A stretch of DNA of 64,000 nucleotides from Camarhynchus parvulus (lineage: Eukaryota > Chordata > Aves > Passeriformes > Thraupidae): positions 8,775,024 to 8,839,023 of the forward strand of contig NC_044576.1 in NCBI RefSeq assembly GCF_901933205.1, written 5' to 3'. The position numbers and the translations under genes are program-made. The notes beneath the pieces are model-generated. The model saw only the letters and a program-made list of their open reading frames with translations, was not told the origin of the DNA and made no database searches. Below, in pieces: positions 49,801 to 62,818 of the stretch (within the stretch, counting starts at the first letter, position 1; each line of letters begins with the position of its first letter).

Positions 49801-52800
49801 TGCTGGTATTAGGGAATACATCAATCTGCTTTATAGTAATTTTTTTCTTTATGCAGTTCAAAATGTCACTTTAGTTTAGTCATTCAGATGTTTGCTTGAT
49901 GAAAAAATACAGTGATGTAGCTCATTGTCCTGCAGTTTAAATAAGTCCTCATTTGACATCAAAGTGGAGGGGTTAATTAAATTTTTTTCTGTGTTCCTTT
50001 CATTCCTTATTTGTATCAGGCAAATAATGTTTTCACTAGCAGCCAGAATCCCTATTAAAGTAACTGTCATATTTTCTCATCTATACAATTCATTGTTCAG
50101 CAGTTTGTTTGGTGCCAAATGAAGGGAAAAAGACAACCTGGACACAGAAAGGCATACTACCTTAGGCCTTCTGAAATTCTTTCTTGGTTAAATGACAACT
50201 TTCTTGCTGCCTCTTCCAAACCAATTATTTTGACATGCTCCATTGCAGAAGACAGTGTCTAATGTAGCCAAGGAAAATACTGTTAAGGCAAATTCTGAAC
50301 TTGATTGCATTCCTTCCATGGATTTAAATAGATGTCCTGTGAACATTTATTCCTTAACAAAATACACAACCAGATTATCATAATTAGCATGTTTACTCTG
50401 GAACAGGAGAGGAAAATTTCTAATTTGGACAAGCAGAGTTTAGAAACTCATTGTGACTAGGTATGGAGCTCATTACAGCCTCTGCTTGCAGAGAAAAATG
50501 TCTGCACTTATCATTAAAGAAATTAAAGATAAAAGTACAACTTTGAAATAGAAATGAGGCACCCTGCAGATTAATTCTGTTACTTCTGCGTAAGTTACGC
50601 AGCCTAATGATCCTTAAGGAGCTATGCTCTGAACTGAGCATGAAGGCATATCTTAAACTAAGAATCAGAAGCATATTCTTCTCTCTGAAGCCTGCTTAAG
50701 TATCCCAAGCAGGCTAATGATGGTTTTCACTCAATTTATGCTCCTAACTTCTGTTACCTAAGAATATTTATTAGATATGAATGTTTCACCCGTTTTGGAA
50801 TACTCACACTAAGTTCCTAAAGCATTGATGGTGCTACCAAACTGGTAGAAATACTTGATGTTTCCACGTACAGGTAGTCACCTGAAAGAAATAGGAATGT
50901 ACAGAGGAGTGAGAGTTGGGGGTCAGCATCTTCAAAGCCTTTCTTAAAACACTCCATTTAAACATGTGTGCTCTGGAAGAAAAACACTGTCCTGTCTTGC
51001 TGCTTACCCCAGTAAGTGATGAACACCAAATCTAGATGAGATCAAACAGGAAAGAAGCAGAATACCCAAAAAGGAATTGGCAGAAATGTTGATCCCCAAG
51101 TTAACAGGTAAAAGTACCACTAACCAGCAATATCAGTAGCACAGGCAGATCTGCAGGATGGTTTTTGCAGGGGCCTTTTGGTTTGGCAGAAAGTTCATTC
51201 ACAATTGATGGGTGCCCACTTTGCTTTCTGTAATTGAAATGATGGATGTTTTCAATTGAGTCTCTGGAGTGTAGCACAAAATAAAGTTGAAGGATGTATT
51301 AAGATGGGATATTTCTTAGCATTCCCAATGAGACTGAAAGCTTTCTAACCCTCACTTGTTAATCAGCAGGGTGAGCAGCACAGAAGGGGAAGGGCTGTCC
51401 ATAACAGGCTGCCAGCTGGAGAGGAAACTCTGATCAGGCTTCTCTTCTTGCCTTAATACCTTCTTTCAGGTGCCACTTATGATCATGGGCTTTGCAAGTT
51501 GGAATCCCCTTCCACACACACCTGTGGTACTGGGTAACTCCACAAGGAATTCAAAACATGTCAGCACAAACAAGGCTGCAGAAAATACAAATAGAAAGCC
51601 AGTACCTTATCCAAAGATAATTGAGGCTCCACACACTCTGCTGAATTAAGAATTGTGAGATGGCAGACTCCTGCCTTTCTCTAGAATGAAATATCCCCAA
51701 GAACAGCTCTTCCTCTAGTTGTTGGGAATTTTTGAATCAAGTTTCAGTCTGAAACTTGGGCATAAACATAGAAGACATGGTGCAATAGAGGTGAGTGGCA
51801 TTGTTTGGATCTTCCAATTCAAGATCACTTTAAATGAAGAGCCATTCACCATAGGCAAATATTTACTAGCTGAGGTCTTTAATAACCTTCTTCTAAAGCT
51901 GCTTATGGCTTCTGAACTTTATGGGATGTTCGTGTTAAAACCATATTTTAGTACATAAGCATTTGGCTCATAAACAGTAATTGTGTTTAATGAAGACTTT
52001 CGGTAAATTTTCATAACATAATGTCTTTTTTTGTGTGTGTAATGTTTTGTAAAAGATATTTACTCCCAATTCCCCCAGGTGCAGGCTGGGAAGGGGAGCA
52101 GTACTCTATGGGGAAAGAAGACTCTCAGCCTAGGTTACCTTTGTGTATAGCACAGCCAGCTGATCTGACTTCTTTTTGACCAGAAATTAAACAAACATTA
52201 TTAGTTGAACCAAAAATCAGTGTATCTTTTGCAATAAGTGATACTTCTTCCATCTTAGTAATTTGATTTTTTTTTTTAATTTTGAGTCTTTAAATAGCCT
52301 TAACTACAGACAGTGCAGACAGTATCTTGCAACAATTCATTTCTATTATTTTATTTTGTCTGTAAACAGGAAGGCTTTCTAAAGTCACATAAATTTTTTT
52401 ATTGGAGAGTTATGGAAAGTACTGCTTGCAAAAAACCCACAGAAAAATCACTTTTTGAAAACTTGTCAGCTTAATTCTGCTCTGTGCTCTGAAGCCACTG
52501 AAAAATGTGTAGGAAGGTACTGCACTTATGCAAGGCGGGATTCTAAAGCTAATAGATGTCAAATTCACTAGAGAGATGCTTTTACCTTCCGGAACCATCC
52601 ATGTCACTGCTTTGTTCTTTATCAAATAACATCATGAGTATGTGTGTGTTCTTATATTATGCAAGCTCTCAGTGGGAAATCTTTGTAAATTGCTGTACCC
52701 AATACTTTAATGGCTTAAAATGCTCAAAACCAGCATTGGCATCATCATACTATTAATAAAGTTCAATCCTTGTCCTCATGAATAGCCCAATTCCTCCTCA

Positions 52801-55800
52801 GAGATGCTTTCATTTTTGAAAATAAGGAAAATCAAGATACTTCCTCTTTAAAAGTTCAGGTTATGTTACTTTAACATAACAATCTTCAACATAACATGAT
52901 TTCCCTTTTAGATTTGAGATTATATCAATATGTTCAGATTATTTCCTGTTAAACAAACATGGTTCCTGTGGCTTACCAAGGGCCTCTCTGTGTTCAACTG
53001 AACACCGCTAGGAAAACCAAGTTTAAGTAATTACATTTTAACTGGTACAACAAACATCTTCAATCTCTACCATTTCCTAGCTTCCTGAAACATCCAAATG
53101 TTTATGTACCTGTTAAATGTGTTAAAAATTTGTTTTACTTGCTACATCTTTAAATTCCCAAGGATCCTGCAGGGATGCCTGGTGGGATGTCATGTTATGC
53201 ACTAAATGTGAAACAGCCTGTTACAGAAGAAATTGGCATTGCACTTTCTCAGGGGAACTTTGCTTCTATTCTGTTTTATTCACTTTGATCTTAAAAAGAA
53301 TTCTTCATTCTCTGAAGTGTGAAGCCTGTGCTTTTGTTTATTCTCTCACAGAGCTTCGATGAATGCTCCAGGTAAAAATCAGTTTTTGCTGTGAATAAAG
53401 AAGGTGTTTAGGGAGGCATTGATGCTGTATCCTGGCAGCTTAATGCTGGGCCCTCCACTTGGAACAGTTTCAGGTTGGGCACTGTGGCCTCTTAAAGCCT
53501 TAGATGTGGAAGTAAGGGCATGATAGCAAGTGTAGTTCCTGCAAATTTAGTTCTGCTTCAGCACCTCTGTCACTGTGGACATGTGTTACATCTCATTTTC
53601 CTTCATACAGCTGCCAGCTGGTGTGCACTATGCTGGTCTACCCTCTGTAGGTGAAGCACAAAGCTCAGTACTAAATACTTCTGCACTAGAGACAGGACTG
53701 CTGTTTGCTGGGTCAAACTGGCAGCTTGTATTTTAGTGAGCAGAAGAACAACTCCCCTGGTAATCTGGTGGCCAGAAACAAAGAGAACTCAAACAAATGC
53801 ATTCAAAGAATAATTAAATCTAAACCTGCATCCATTTAATAAGTACCCTAATTTACAAGCATGCAGGAGCAGAAGAGTCACTTACACATCAGTCATATCT
53901 GTGCCAGAACCTAAGGACTTGCTCAAAGCTATTTTGGGTTGCTTAATATCAGAAGTGGCTGAAGGCACTAACTGCCAAACTGAGTCTCTCAGCATTGTCT
54001 CAAATGCCCTTTTAGTCAGGCCTTATTGTTGCTGGACCAACCAAAAGCCCTTCAAAGTTATAAAGCATCATGATCTTAGTTACATACAATGAGATACATT
54101 AAGCAGAATGACCTTGAAAAAAAGAAAATCTTACCATAGTGGCCAATAGCAAGACATAAACCCCTCAGTTTATTGCTAATGGTTGTAGGGGGAGACAAGA
54201 CAAATTGTGTTTCTGTGAGCAGGTTAAAAAGCTGCACAGCATGTAGAATTCAAGAAGCTGAAAATAAAGCAGGCAATATTGATGACTGAGATCTGTCTGC
54301 TTGAAACACAGAAAAACATCCCACCTTATACAACTGCCTTAAAATGACTTCAAATTTGAAAAGGAGAAGCAGGGAAGAGGATGGGGAACCTTTGAAGAAA
54401 CTTGGCTGTTCTGATCCTGCAGGCACTTGGAAGCTGTGTGTATATTTGCTGCAGGGGATCTCCTGTGGAAGCTGACAGATCAGCTAGCTCACACATGGGG
54501 GCTGCCAGAATACTAAGAATCAGTACCTCAGTTTTATTCCTGGTTTTGATTTGCATTCAGGTTCTTGAACTCCTGGATACCAAATGAGAACTCAGTCACT
54601 TGGTTCTCAAAACCTGTTGTAACAGAACAATCAGCATTTGTCCTTACATGACTCACCTCTTTGTTTTCATTTAATTCCTGTGAGATACACAGCACACACT
54701 TGGCACAGTGTGTGATGCTAGCTGAGAACAGACTAAATACCTCCAACAGATACATTTGGATAAAGACTGGGAGAAGAGATATTATTGTTAGTCATACCAT
54801 ATGACTTCACACAATATGAAGAGCTGTGTAACCTTCTAGTTACACCAACACATCTTATTAAAAAGCCACATCCACTCTTTTACTGTCATCTGTATAGTTG
54901 GTGTGACATAGAGCAGTCATGCTTCTAACAAGCTAATCTCCAAAGTCCACAATATTGGAGTTTTTTTCTTTATTTTTTACAAAGGATTTAAACTTTTCCA
55001 TCAGACAATGTGGAGGTGGGGCAGGGAATGAAATGATCGTGCAAATAGGAACAGGTGTATTCACACTGCCTCTCAAAACATCCCCCAAAGCCTTGCCTAG
55101 GGCAATTCCCTAAACATGCCTATATGCTTCCTTTCATTTCACAGCTGAAAGTCTTTTACATTTGGCTTATTTTCATCACCTGAGTCTAGTTAGCTTGGCA
55201 GGAAGGGCCATCATCTGTCTGTCTTCTTCCTTGAAGAGACTTTATATTGTGCATGAAAAGCAGGCTGGTGAGTGATGTTATGTGTAAGGGAAATTTTTGG
55301 TGTTAATCAAGGTGGCATTGTTCCAGCCTGGCTTGGCACTCCTGAGAATGAGGTAAGCTGGCTGGTTGGAGTGTCCCCAGCCCTTCTGCTGTTGGAGTAC
55401 ACATTTCAGCACAGGATGTCCTGAGTTGGAAGTGCTTTACTGTTCATCCCACAAAATCTCTGTGCTGCTGTGATTCCTGGTACCCAAGAGAGGTAGATTA
55501 GAGCTATTTTGGGTGTTCTCACATGTTTTGTAATCGCTCTTCCTAGCTACAGATGAAGCAGAGCCTGAGAGGCCACTTCAGAATGTCTTTGCAGCTTGCC
55601 AGTGCAGCTCTGTTTAGTGTTAATGGAATCTCTTCAGGGTGTCTGTGGCATATTTTGCGCATGCCATGAGTGTTCATTTAAGGCAGTTCTTGTTGCCTTA
55701 TGGAAAATAAAAAGAAAAAGCCAAACCAAAGCAATAAAAGAAACACCACAGAAAGGAGAACAACAGAAAAAAGCCATTAAAGCCCAATAGTGAATTGAAA

Positions 55801-58800
55801 ACAATGAGGCATATCCATAATTCAAGTGGTAGCTGCAAAATGGAAGTTTTCATTAGGTTTGGTTAGTGATATGTGCCAGGGTAGTTATAGTTTCAGGTTT
55901 CCCAAGTCTTTTCTTTACATTTAATTGGTCTTTCTCAGCTCTCCTATCTGACACAGAAAGGTATAAAAGCCATAGGATGCTTGCTCTATGGTATAGGTTA
56001 TCTAGGCAGTTTCTTTCCTTGTTTGTGTTTTGTGCCTTCTGGAAATGTGTCAAATGAAATGGTGAATTTCTGCCTGCCTGATGACTTATCCCAGTGGGTC
56101 TTACTCATTTTCTTTGCATTTTTCTTGTCCAAAATTGCCTTCTGTTTTCTAAGAAAAAAAAACGATTTTCCCTTTGTAGCTCTTACACTTTTATTATGGG
56201 GATAGGGATGGCAAGTGACTAATTTAGGAAAGAATAATATGAATTTCCTCAATTAACTTTCTTTGTATGGGTGAGGAAGAGATGTCTCTGGTCTAGAGGT
56301 AACTACCTGGATTCAGTGTGGGCATTCAGCAGCTGTTCTGCAGTGGGGTCTCAAAGCATATCTCTCCTTTCACTTGGTTATGCTCCTGTGTATAAAGAGA
56401 GGAAGTTTTGCAGGCACTTAGAGCCTCAAAGCTTAGAATGACTTTGAGAGTTTGTTGGAATCTTCTGTGCAAAAAAATACTTGTATAAATGTAATGGGGA
56501 GAGATTTAGATGCTCTTTTCTCTGTAGAGGAAACATACTGTTCCTTGGTCTCTGGCCAGTCCTTTTCTTGGGATTTTCTTGAGACAGTGTAGTCTCTGAT
56601 TTTTCTGATTATGGAAAAGAACATTTTCTTTTAATTATTTCTTGTATTCCAGAGGAGAGCATGTTCATTCTCTGTGCTTTTGCACATTTCCAGTGCTGGT
56701 GAATATCTGATTATATGAAATGTTGTTCTTAAATGAGAAGCAGAAAAAATAAATTGTTGTTTTTGGGGTTGAAGTCAGGATGGAGTCAGGCATAGCTCAA
56801 GTGCTGGAAGAGGCCCTGGCTAATGCTGTGGGCTATATTAACAGCTTCTCATTTGTGTAGGCCTTCCTATGTATTTTTGTCTGCCTTGTAAATTAGGAGT
56901 TCCTTGGGGGTAGGAAAACTGTGTCCATCCATCTGTTTGTACAAGCACTCTCATTAGTATTTGAACGCTCATCCACTGAAATGCTGCCTGATCCCTATCT
57001 CTTCCCTTTGGAGTGGAGTTGAGGGGGCTTGGCTGGCAGCATGTGCAGCTCTCAAGGTGGTGCAGCAGCTGCTCTTTGTACGCTGCCTCCCAGAGCTCCT
57101 GCTAAGCAGTATTTACTGTGAGCCCAGTGCAGACAGGTTTTTTTAGGGCACAGCTGTCACTGTGGTACTATATATTCACCCAGTATACCCATCCCCTCAC
57201 AACAGAGCGTAGTAAGAATTCTCTCCAGTGTGCTGGAAGGAACATGTGATACTTCCAGCCTGCCAACTTGCTTTAAGCTGGGGATGTTGGAAGTCAGATG
57301 TCTGTCTTGTAGGAAATTTGTGAGGGCTGAAAATTCACATCTCTGAAGCAGCACATATTCCTCTGCTTTTCTGAGAGCAGTGAGATGTTTGGTTTTTCAA
57401 GATAAAATCTGTGCTTGGGCTTGAGGCACTAAAGAACTGCTATTAATGTTAGATCTGTTGGTGTTACCCTGGATTGGATTTTGTAAATTAATTGACAGAA
57501 ATAGCTGTACCCTGAAACTCTGATGAATGTCTCACTGTAGCATTAAATAAAGGCATTTGCAGCACCTAGCAACTCAGAGCTATATTGTAATCCAGAGCAA
57601 GTGAGTTAAGACTATTACAAGGGTTTTCTGAAATCATTCTGTCTAGAAATTGCCCAGAGATTTGTTTTAGGAAAAAAAGACTGGTAGTCAAATTGAAAAA
57701 TGCATATTTATCCTTGACAGTAGTATATTTCTCTAAATCTGTTACTTCTGTTAATAGAAGAGAGACTGAGATAAGAGCAAAGTAGAATTTACTATGGAGA
57801 CAGATCTGGGTTTCTAGTCTAGTTCTAAGGTTTAATTAGCATTAGTCCTTCAAAAATATTTTCAAAAATATTTTAAAATAGAAAATATTTACCCAAGATT
57901 TTAGAAAGCTCACACAGTGAGCTCTTCTCTGTTTGTGATTTATAGTTAGTAAATGTTTTAGTAGATCAGAGATGAATTTTCAAAGGAAAATACCAACAGA
58001 TAAAAGATAAACTCTTTGCATTCCATTCCTTTCAGCTGGATCTTGAGAAATGGGAACACGATAGTCTTGAATGTGCCTTGACACTTCAGATCTGTGTGCC
58101 CTGTATCTCCATCTGCACACTGGTATTTTGTTCGCAACAATTACTGGCTGCTCTTGATGTCTGCTGGAAATGCATGCTGTGCCTTCACTTGGAGCACTCT
58201 CAGAGATGTCTCTCAGGTTCTAAAATACATGTAATTATGTACTTTGGTTTTCATGGTTCATTCAGACTATGCATCCAGTCTTTAGTAATGCCTTCTATAT
58301 AAAAGTTTACAGGACCAAATAATCTTGTGTGCTTTTATCCAGTGGGAAGACCATGAGAAGAAGAAATTCTTTCCTGATACCTACTACTTGTGTGAATTGC
58401 AGATACAATAAATTGGATCTATCTTTTTTTGAGTCTTGCTGTCTGTGAAGTAAGGATAAGCTGATTTTTAGAGGTAAAGTGACATCAATGGAGTGCTGTC
58501 TCCTGAAATGGGAATTGAAGAAAGTAGAATTGTGTGAAAGAATCCCACACAGAATTTGCTACCCTTATACTTAGTTGAAGAAGTTGAAACCCTTTCATTT
58601 CCTTTTTAAGTAGCAGCTGACGGAGCCATGATTGAGACTGTTTCCTTCTCTTTCACAGTATGGTGCTCCTGGAGCTCCTTGCCTGAGAAACGGTGTTGCA
58701 AAGTTAGAAAGTCATGTAAATCACAAGTTCAGAGTTACTGAGGACTTTTTAATTTGAGATAGTCTTGCGATGAATGTTTTTTCATTTAGGTTGTATTTTC

Positions 58801-61514
58801 TAAAATATTAGTCAGAAAATATCCCATTAGAAGAAGTGAAATTAGGTCATTCATTACACCCATCACCTCCCTCTAAATTGACTCTAATTCTAGGAGGGTT
58901 TTAGTTGCTGTGTCATTATTTTAAAGTATAACATTCACTTGTGAGGCTACTAAAAGCAGAAGTCAAAGCAAGTGAGAGGGAAGCTACTTTGTTAGAGCTG
59001 TGTTAAACTAGCCCCAGATGCAGAGTGTTATCCTGTCTCTGGAAGCTCTGCTTCCCTGGGTTTATTTTGTTTGAGGCATCACTGAGGAGTGGAAGGAGAG
59101 ATAGATGTGTTGAGTAAGAATATCCAAATTAGGGCAGACGTTTGACTTTCAGGAACTCGGGTGATGTTCAAAAAACAGTCTTTGTTGTTGACAAGAAAAA
59201 AGGGGCAGGGGGGAGACTGTCCCAGAATTTGGAACCAGTATCACACAGTTAATATTCTGTGGCAAGAACTTTTATGTTTTGTGAGGAGGTTAAAAGTCTT
59301 AGAAAAGTGATGTGTGAAGATTATTTATTTAAAAAAGGATAATTTGAAAAAGACAGAAGTGTCCTATTTGATGAATTCAAGTCTTACTGACTCATTTGTC
59401 TGAGTTTGGCTTTAGTTTGCTTTTTGCCCTTTCTTTACCTTTTATTCTATTGCAGATTCTCTTTCTCAACATATTTGTGGGACTAAGCAGGGAAGGATCT
59501 TTGAGTAAATATACAAGTACATATGAGTGTACAAATAATCCATATTCTTTATGGACTTCTGGATTCGGTGTACTTGGCACAATGCAAGTCAATTGAATGC
59601 ATAGAAGCTAATGTTTGTATAACAGGTTAGAAAAGCTATGCTTGTAACACAAACCTTTTGGGTTTTGTTTTGTTGCTCTTTTCTTTTTTTTCTTGTGAGA
59701 GTGCACTAGACTGCAGAATAAAACTCTATCTTTGAAACTACCACAAAATATTTCCCCCATCCCTCGATTTCTTAACACCAGGAAAATTCTTCAGGGAATA
59801 GTACTGACATTATCAGTCCACTGTACTCGCATGAGAACGTTGTATTTGTGGCTGTCCTTCACTCAGAAAACACAGAGCTCTTGCTTCTGTCTCAAATGAA
59901 AATGTATTAAAACTTGTCTCTTTCAGTCAAATCAGTTCTAGGAATTACTTAGAGTACCTAATTCCAAACTAATCTTTACTTTTAAATAGTCTGAGCATGC
60001 AGGGTGCTGTGTGTTCAAGCACTCTGACACTAGAACTAGTGTTCTAGTAAACTGACACCTCCCATTGTCAGACTACACTGTCAGCTGGACTTCTGGCCTC
60101 AATACTGAGCACCTTTAACAGCATGTTAAGAAAGGGCTTTTTTCCTTTTTTGCTTATTCATCTTTGCCAGTAAAGCACATGAGCTAACAGTTTAGGGAAT
60201 TATTTTGGAAGGAAGTTTTTTTTTTTACTATGTATATATTTATAAGTGACTAGAAACTTGACTTCATGGTTTCAGACTGGCAGAATTCACAGGGGACTTT
60301 TGGCTCATAATCAAACACGTCTTTATGTTCACTGTACTGAAGGAACAGAATTTTTGAATGCAGCCTTTGTAGCAGTACTTTAGATTATCCTTGGAATTTT
60401 TAGTGAGGAATGTAAGGAAGTGAGTTTTTAAGAAAAAATACCTATAGCTTATATCCATGCTCTTTCTGTACTGGGTGCTGAAAGCAGAGGACAACTCTGG
60501 TGTGTTCACTAAAATTTGTCTGGCTGATGGTATGTGAAGGCTTTCCTGGTTTAGTGCTGTGCTGGTGTTATCCATACATAAGCTGAGAGGGCTGTGTAAA
60601 ATTGAGGTCAGGGTGCTGTCCATTCAGAGAAGATGCTGTTCACAAGCTGAGTGGAGCCAACAAAATGTATTGCCACAGTGAACAAACAGAACTTCTGGAC
60701 TGTTGTGTCAGTTGTTGGGTTTGTGGTTGCAGCACTATGGTTTCTTATTTCTGAGAGTGCTGGTCTTTGGAGTGTGAGGTCCAACAGTTGGTGAGATGGG
60801 CACGTAGCAATTTGTGTTGGTGATGGAGCTGCAGTTGTATATGGGTACGGTTAAGTAGAATCATTTCCTCTAAAGCCTGCTATTAAAGAAACAAAGTGTG
60901 CCCAAGGCCACTCACACACGTTCATTTTACATCCCCTCAATAAAATGAATTAATTTGGGGAAAATTGCTTTTAGGAGGAAAAATACAGTAAAATCACGCA
61001 GTGGATAGTAGCTCATTCATTTTCTGCTTCTGAGTCATGTTTCTATATACTGCTGCTGTATAGAGATAATTATCCCCTTGAGATAGTGATACCCAATGTT
61101 GGGCTTAACCTCTCAAAATGGAAGTAGCAACAAGTAGATGGTGCCCTGGGCCTTTGCAGAAGTGTGAGTTAACTTTGAGTTGTCTAATTCCCATAAGTTT
61201 TGATTTTTCACCATACAATAATGGATACAACTATTGTTGTATCTATTAGCTGTATTTTTTGCTGTATCTATTCTGTACTATAATTCTGGGCAAGTTCAAC
61301 TGTTCTGTGTACAGAATTACTTATCAGGATATGACTTTTTTTTTTTGCCTTTTTCTATGCAGATCACCCCTGGCAGCAAGGCAGCACAGTCACAGATGAA
61401 CCAGGGGGACCTTGTCGTGGCCATTGATGGAGTCAACACTGACAGCATGACCCACCTGGAGGCCCAGAACAAAATCAAATCAGCCAGCCACAACCTGAGC
61501 CTCACTCTGCAGAA
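29899..61514 (+). CDS. LDB3: LDB3 (ZASP/Cypher) N-terminal PDZ coding region, 3'-partial
   Basis: Two coding exons, 29899-29991 and 61363-61514, join to 81 complete codons plus two bases. LDB3 is a PDZ-LIM protein of the striated-muscle Z-disc. Its PDZ domain binds the C-terminal region of alpha-actinin-2, and its LIM domains (not in this window) recruit signalling proteins. The N-terminus [20 protein letters not shown] carries the PWGF carboxylate-binding loop of the ALP/Enigma family and differs from the familiar mammalian start (MSYSVTLTG) at few positions. The second exon supplies [20 protein letters not shown] and the C-terminal beta strand SLTLQ. The closest relatives, PDLIM1, 3, 5 and 7, are less likely given this exact N-terminus and the OPN4 neighbour. 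The ZM region and LIM exons must lie beyond 64000. Confidence 0.96.
33354..33409. repeat. 20-bp tandem repeat, two perfect copies plus a decayed third
   Basis: The unit TATGAGATGTCAAATTCTGT occurs at 33354-33373 and again exactly at 33374-33393. A partial third copy follows (CATGAGTTGTCATGAG). Confidence 0.9.
38375..38394. repeat. Inverted repeat, 8-bp arms with 4-nt loop
   Basis: GGTACCTG, spacer TAAT, then CAGGTACC. Each arm includes the 6-bp palindrome GGTACC. Confidence 0.9.
40752..40796. repeat. (TA)n microsatellite
   Basis: A pure (TA)17 block at 40763-40796 preceded by a shorter interrupted TA stretch. It is likely polymorphic between individuals. Confidence 0.95.
42144..42161. repeat. 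Poly(T) run of 18
   Basis: Uninterrupted T18. It could be the A-tail of an old minus-strand retrocopy, but no target-site duplication or element body is recognisable. Confidence 0.9.
42725..42746. repeat. AT-rich inverted repeat, 10-bp arms with 2-nt loop
   Basis: ATACATATAT, spacer CT, then ATATATGTAT. It is composed largely of TA steps, so replication slippage is a simple origin. Confidence 0.9.
49248..49257 (+). promoter_or_regulatory. LDB3: MEF2-type site in LDB3 intron 2
   Basis: CTATAAATAG is a perfect match to YTA(A/T)4TAR. About a dozen or more such matches are expected by chance in 64 kb of AT-rich DNA, so this is only a candidate. Confidence 0.2.
52860..52880. repeat. Inverted repeat, 9-bp arms with 3-nt loop
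   Basis: GTTATGTTA, spacer CTT, then TAACATAAC. Another ACATAACA copy lies about 10 nt further on. Confidence 0.9.
57851..57874. repeat. Two-copy 12-bp tandem repeat
   Basis: CAAAAATATTTT occurs twice in direct succession, followed by a related AT-rich stretch to about 57890. Confidence 0.85.
59124..59133 (+). promoter_or_regulatory. LDB3: CArG box in LDB3 intron 2
   Basis: CCAAATTAGG is a perfect CC(A/T)6GG match about 2.2 kb before the second coding exon. A few such matches are expected by chance in this window. Confidence 0.2.
61363..61514 (+). CDS. LDB3: LDB3 second coding exon (rest of PDZ domain)
   Basis: The acceptor is TATGCAG ending at 61362 after a long T-rich tract, and the donor is GTATGT at 61515. 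Phase 0 in, two bases (AA) out. The peptide begins [20 protein letters not shown] and ends in [10 protein letters not shown], completing the PDZ fold. The next codon is AA plus one base from the following exon, in agreement with the lysine that follows LTLQ in LDB3 proteins. The short frame that reads through the donor stops at 61531 and is not meaningful. Confidence 0.96.
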
Positions 61515-62818
61515 GTATGTTGGAATAACTTAAACTGTTTGCATTATTTAGGACAGCCTATGAAACTTATGACTGAAAGTTACAAGTGTTTTATCCGTGT
61601 CTGTTAGATTTATTTGAAGTGCTCATGGCACAGATAGGAGATGAAAAGCCAAAATCTGCTCTGATTCTTGTAGAAGTCAGCATGGATTGCTACAGAAATC
61701 AAATGGTTAGGTTGTGTGTCTGTGTGGGATTTAGGCTATTGAATACAAGTGTAATCTCGTATCCATTCAAGCTTCTGTTAAATGAATCCAACAGTGATGT
61801 TTCTTTTGGTTATTCTCATGTGGGCAACACAGTTTAGTTTGGCTAGTTTATGAACAACTGTTCTAGAGACAACAAACAGAACAAGTGTTACAAGTGCATG
61901 AGAGGGACCTCATGAGAATTTGTGCTAATGGTCTGGCACCTGTGAGTTTCAAAGTCCGCTCTGTATCTGACCCAATAAGAAAGGTGTAGCCCAAGTGCAG
62001 GAAAGGGAGGCAGTAGAACATAGAGAGGGCAGGTTTTATCATAGAGATGTGATAAAAGTTGTCTTGCCATTAAGAAAGCAATTAATAGGTTTTTTAACTT
62101 CTGCTGGTTAATGTTACTTCCAAGGAAATTTGTTCTCTTGTTAGATAACCTTGCACAGAGGATTTCTGTAATAAATGCATTAATATTTAAAGCTCCATAA
62201 TTGTAGAAAGAGAAGTAGCTGCTCATTTTATTGCATTGTGAAGAAGATAATTTTTGTACAGGGCAGGCAAAGACAAGTACAGAAAGCAGACTGTAATGTG
62301 GAAGTACAATTTCTGAGAATATACCAAAGAATCTTATATATGAATATGCAGTAGAGATAATCAGTATCAGGAACATACTAATAGCTAAAGAATAAGGAGT
62401 TTAGATGAAGTTTCCAAGAGCGGACAGGGTACTATAAAGCAAAATACGTGGCTGCTTTTCCCCCATGTCTTTAAGTTTGTCTTTAAGTGTTCCAGATAGA
62501 GTAGAAAATCACTTCCTTGATGCATGGGGTTGAATTCCCATCCTATCACCCCCTCCAACTTCTTTTTTCTTCACTTGGAGTTATAGTGTTGTTACAAATA
62601 TATTTATGAATTTTTTTTGCAAGATTTAAGTTGTTCTGAATATTTTTTATTTAACAGTTAGGAAAAATCCGTTCTGATTGTTAGAATGTCTGTCAGATTT
62701 TCTGTTGAACCTTTGTGTTTTTACATTGAGAGAAAACATTTCTTGTTTTGCTTTGGGTTGTTCCACGTTTGGTATTAATTTTCCTGACTATTGAACCCAA
62801 AAAGTTCTCCAGTATCTG

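Larger units (their letters stand above)
29992..61362 (+). other. LDB3: LDB3 intron 2 (31.4 kb, splits the PDZ domain)
   Basis: The donor is GTAAGT and the acceptor TATGCAG. No LDB3-like or other exon was recognised on either strand. Contents I can name: a 20-bp tandem repeat at 33354-33409, an inverted repeat at 38375-38394, a (TA)17 microsatellite at 40763-40796, a T18 run at 42144-42161, an AT-rich inverted repeat at 42725-42746, T/G-rich tracts near 43179-43207 and 47683-47721, a MEF2-type site at 49248-49257, an inverted repeat at 52860-52880, a 12-bp tandem repeat at 57851-57874 and a CArG box at 59124-59133. Large early introns in muscle genes often carry enhancers, but none can be proven here. 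Confidence 0.9.

Noticed and set aside
60264..60623. 119-codon minus-strand open frame in LDB3 intron 2
   Set aside because: No recognisable protein features, and it sits inside an intron with no promoter-like sequence.
61515..61533. Read-through of the LDB3 second-exon donor (LQKYVGIT then stop)
   Set aside because: The donor GTATGT is good, the phase-2 end matches the LDB3 lysine junction, and the extension is only a few codons.
61888..62376. 162-codon minus-strand open frame in LDB3 intron 3
   Set aside because: It is the longest frame in the window, but no domain or family is recognised, no splice context or CpG start is present, and it lies in ordinary intron sequence. It is most likely chance.
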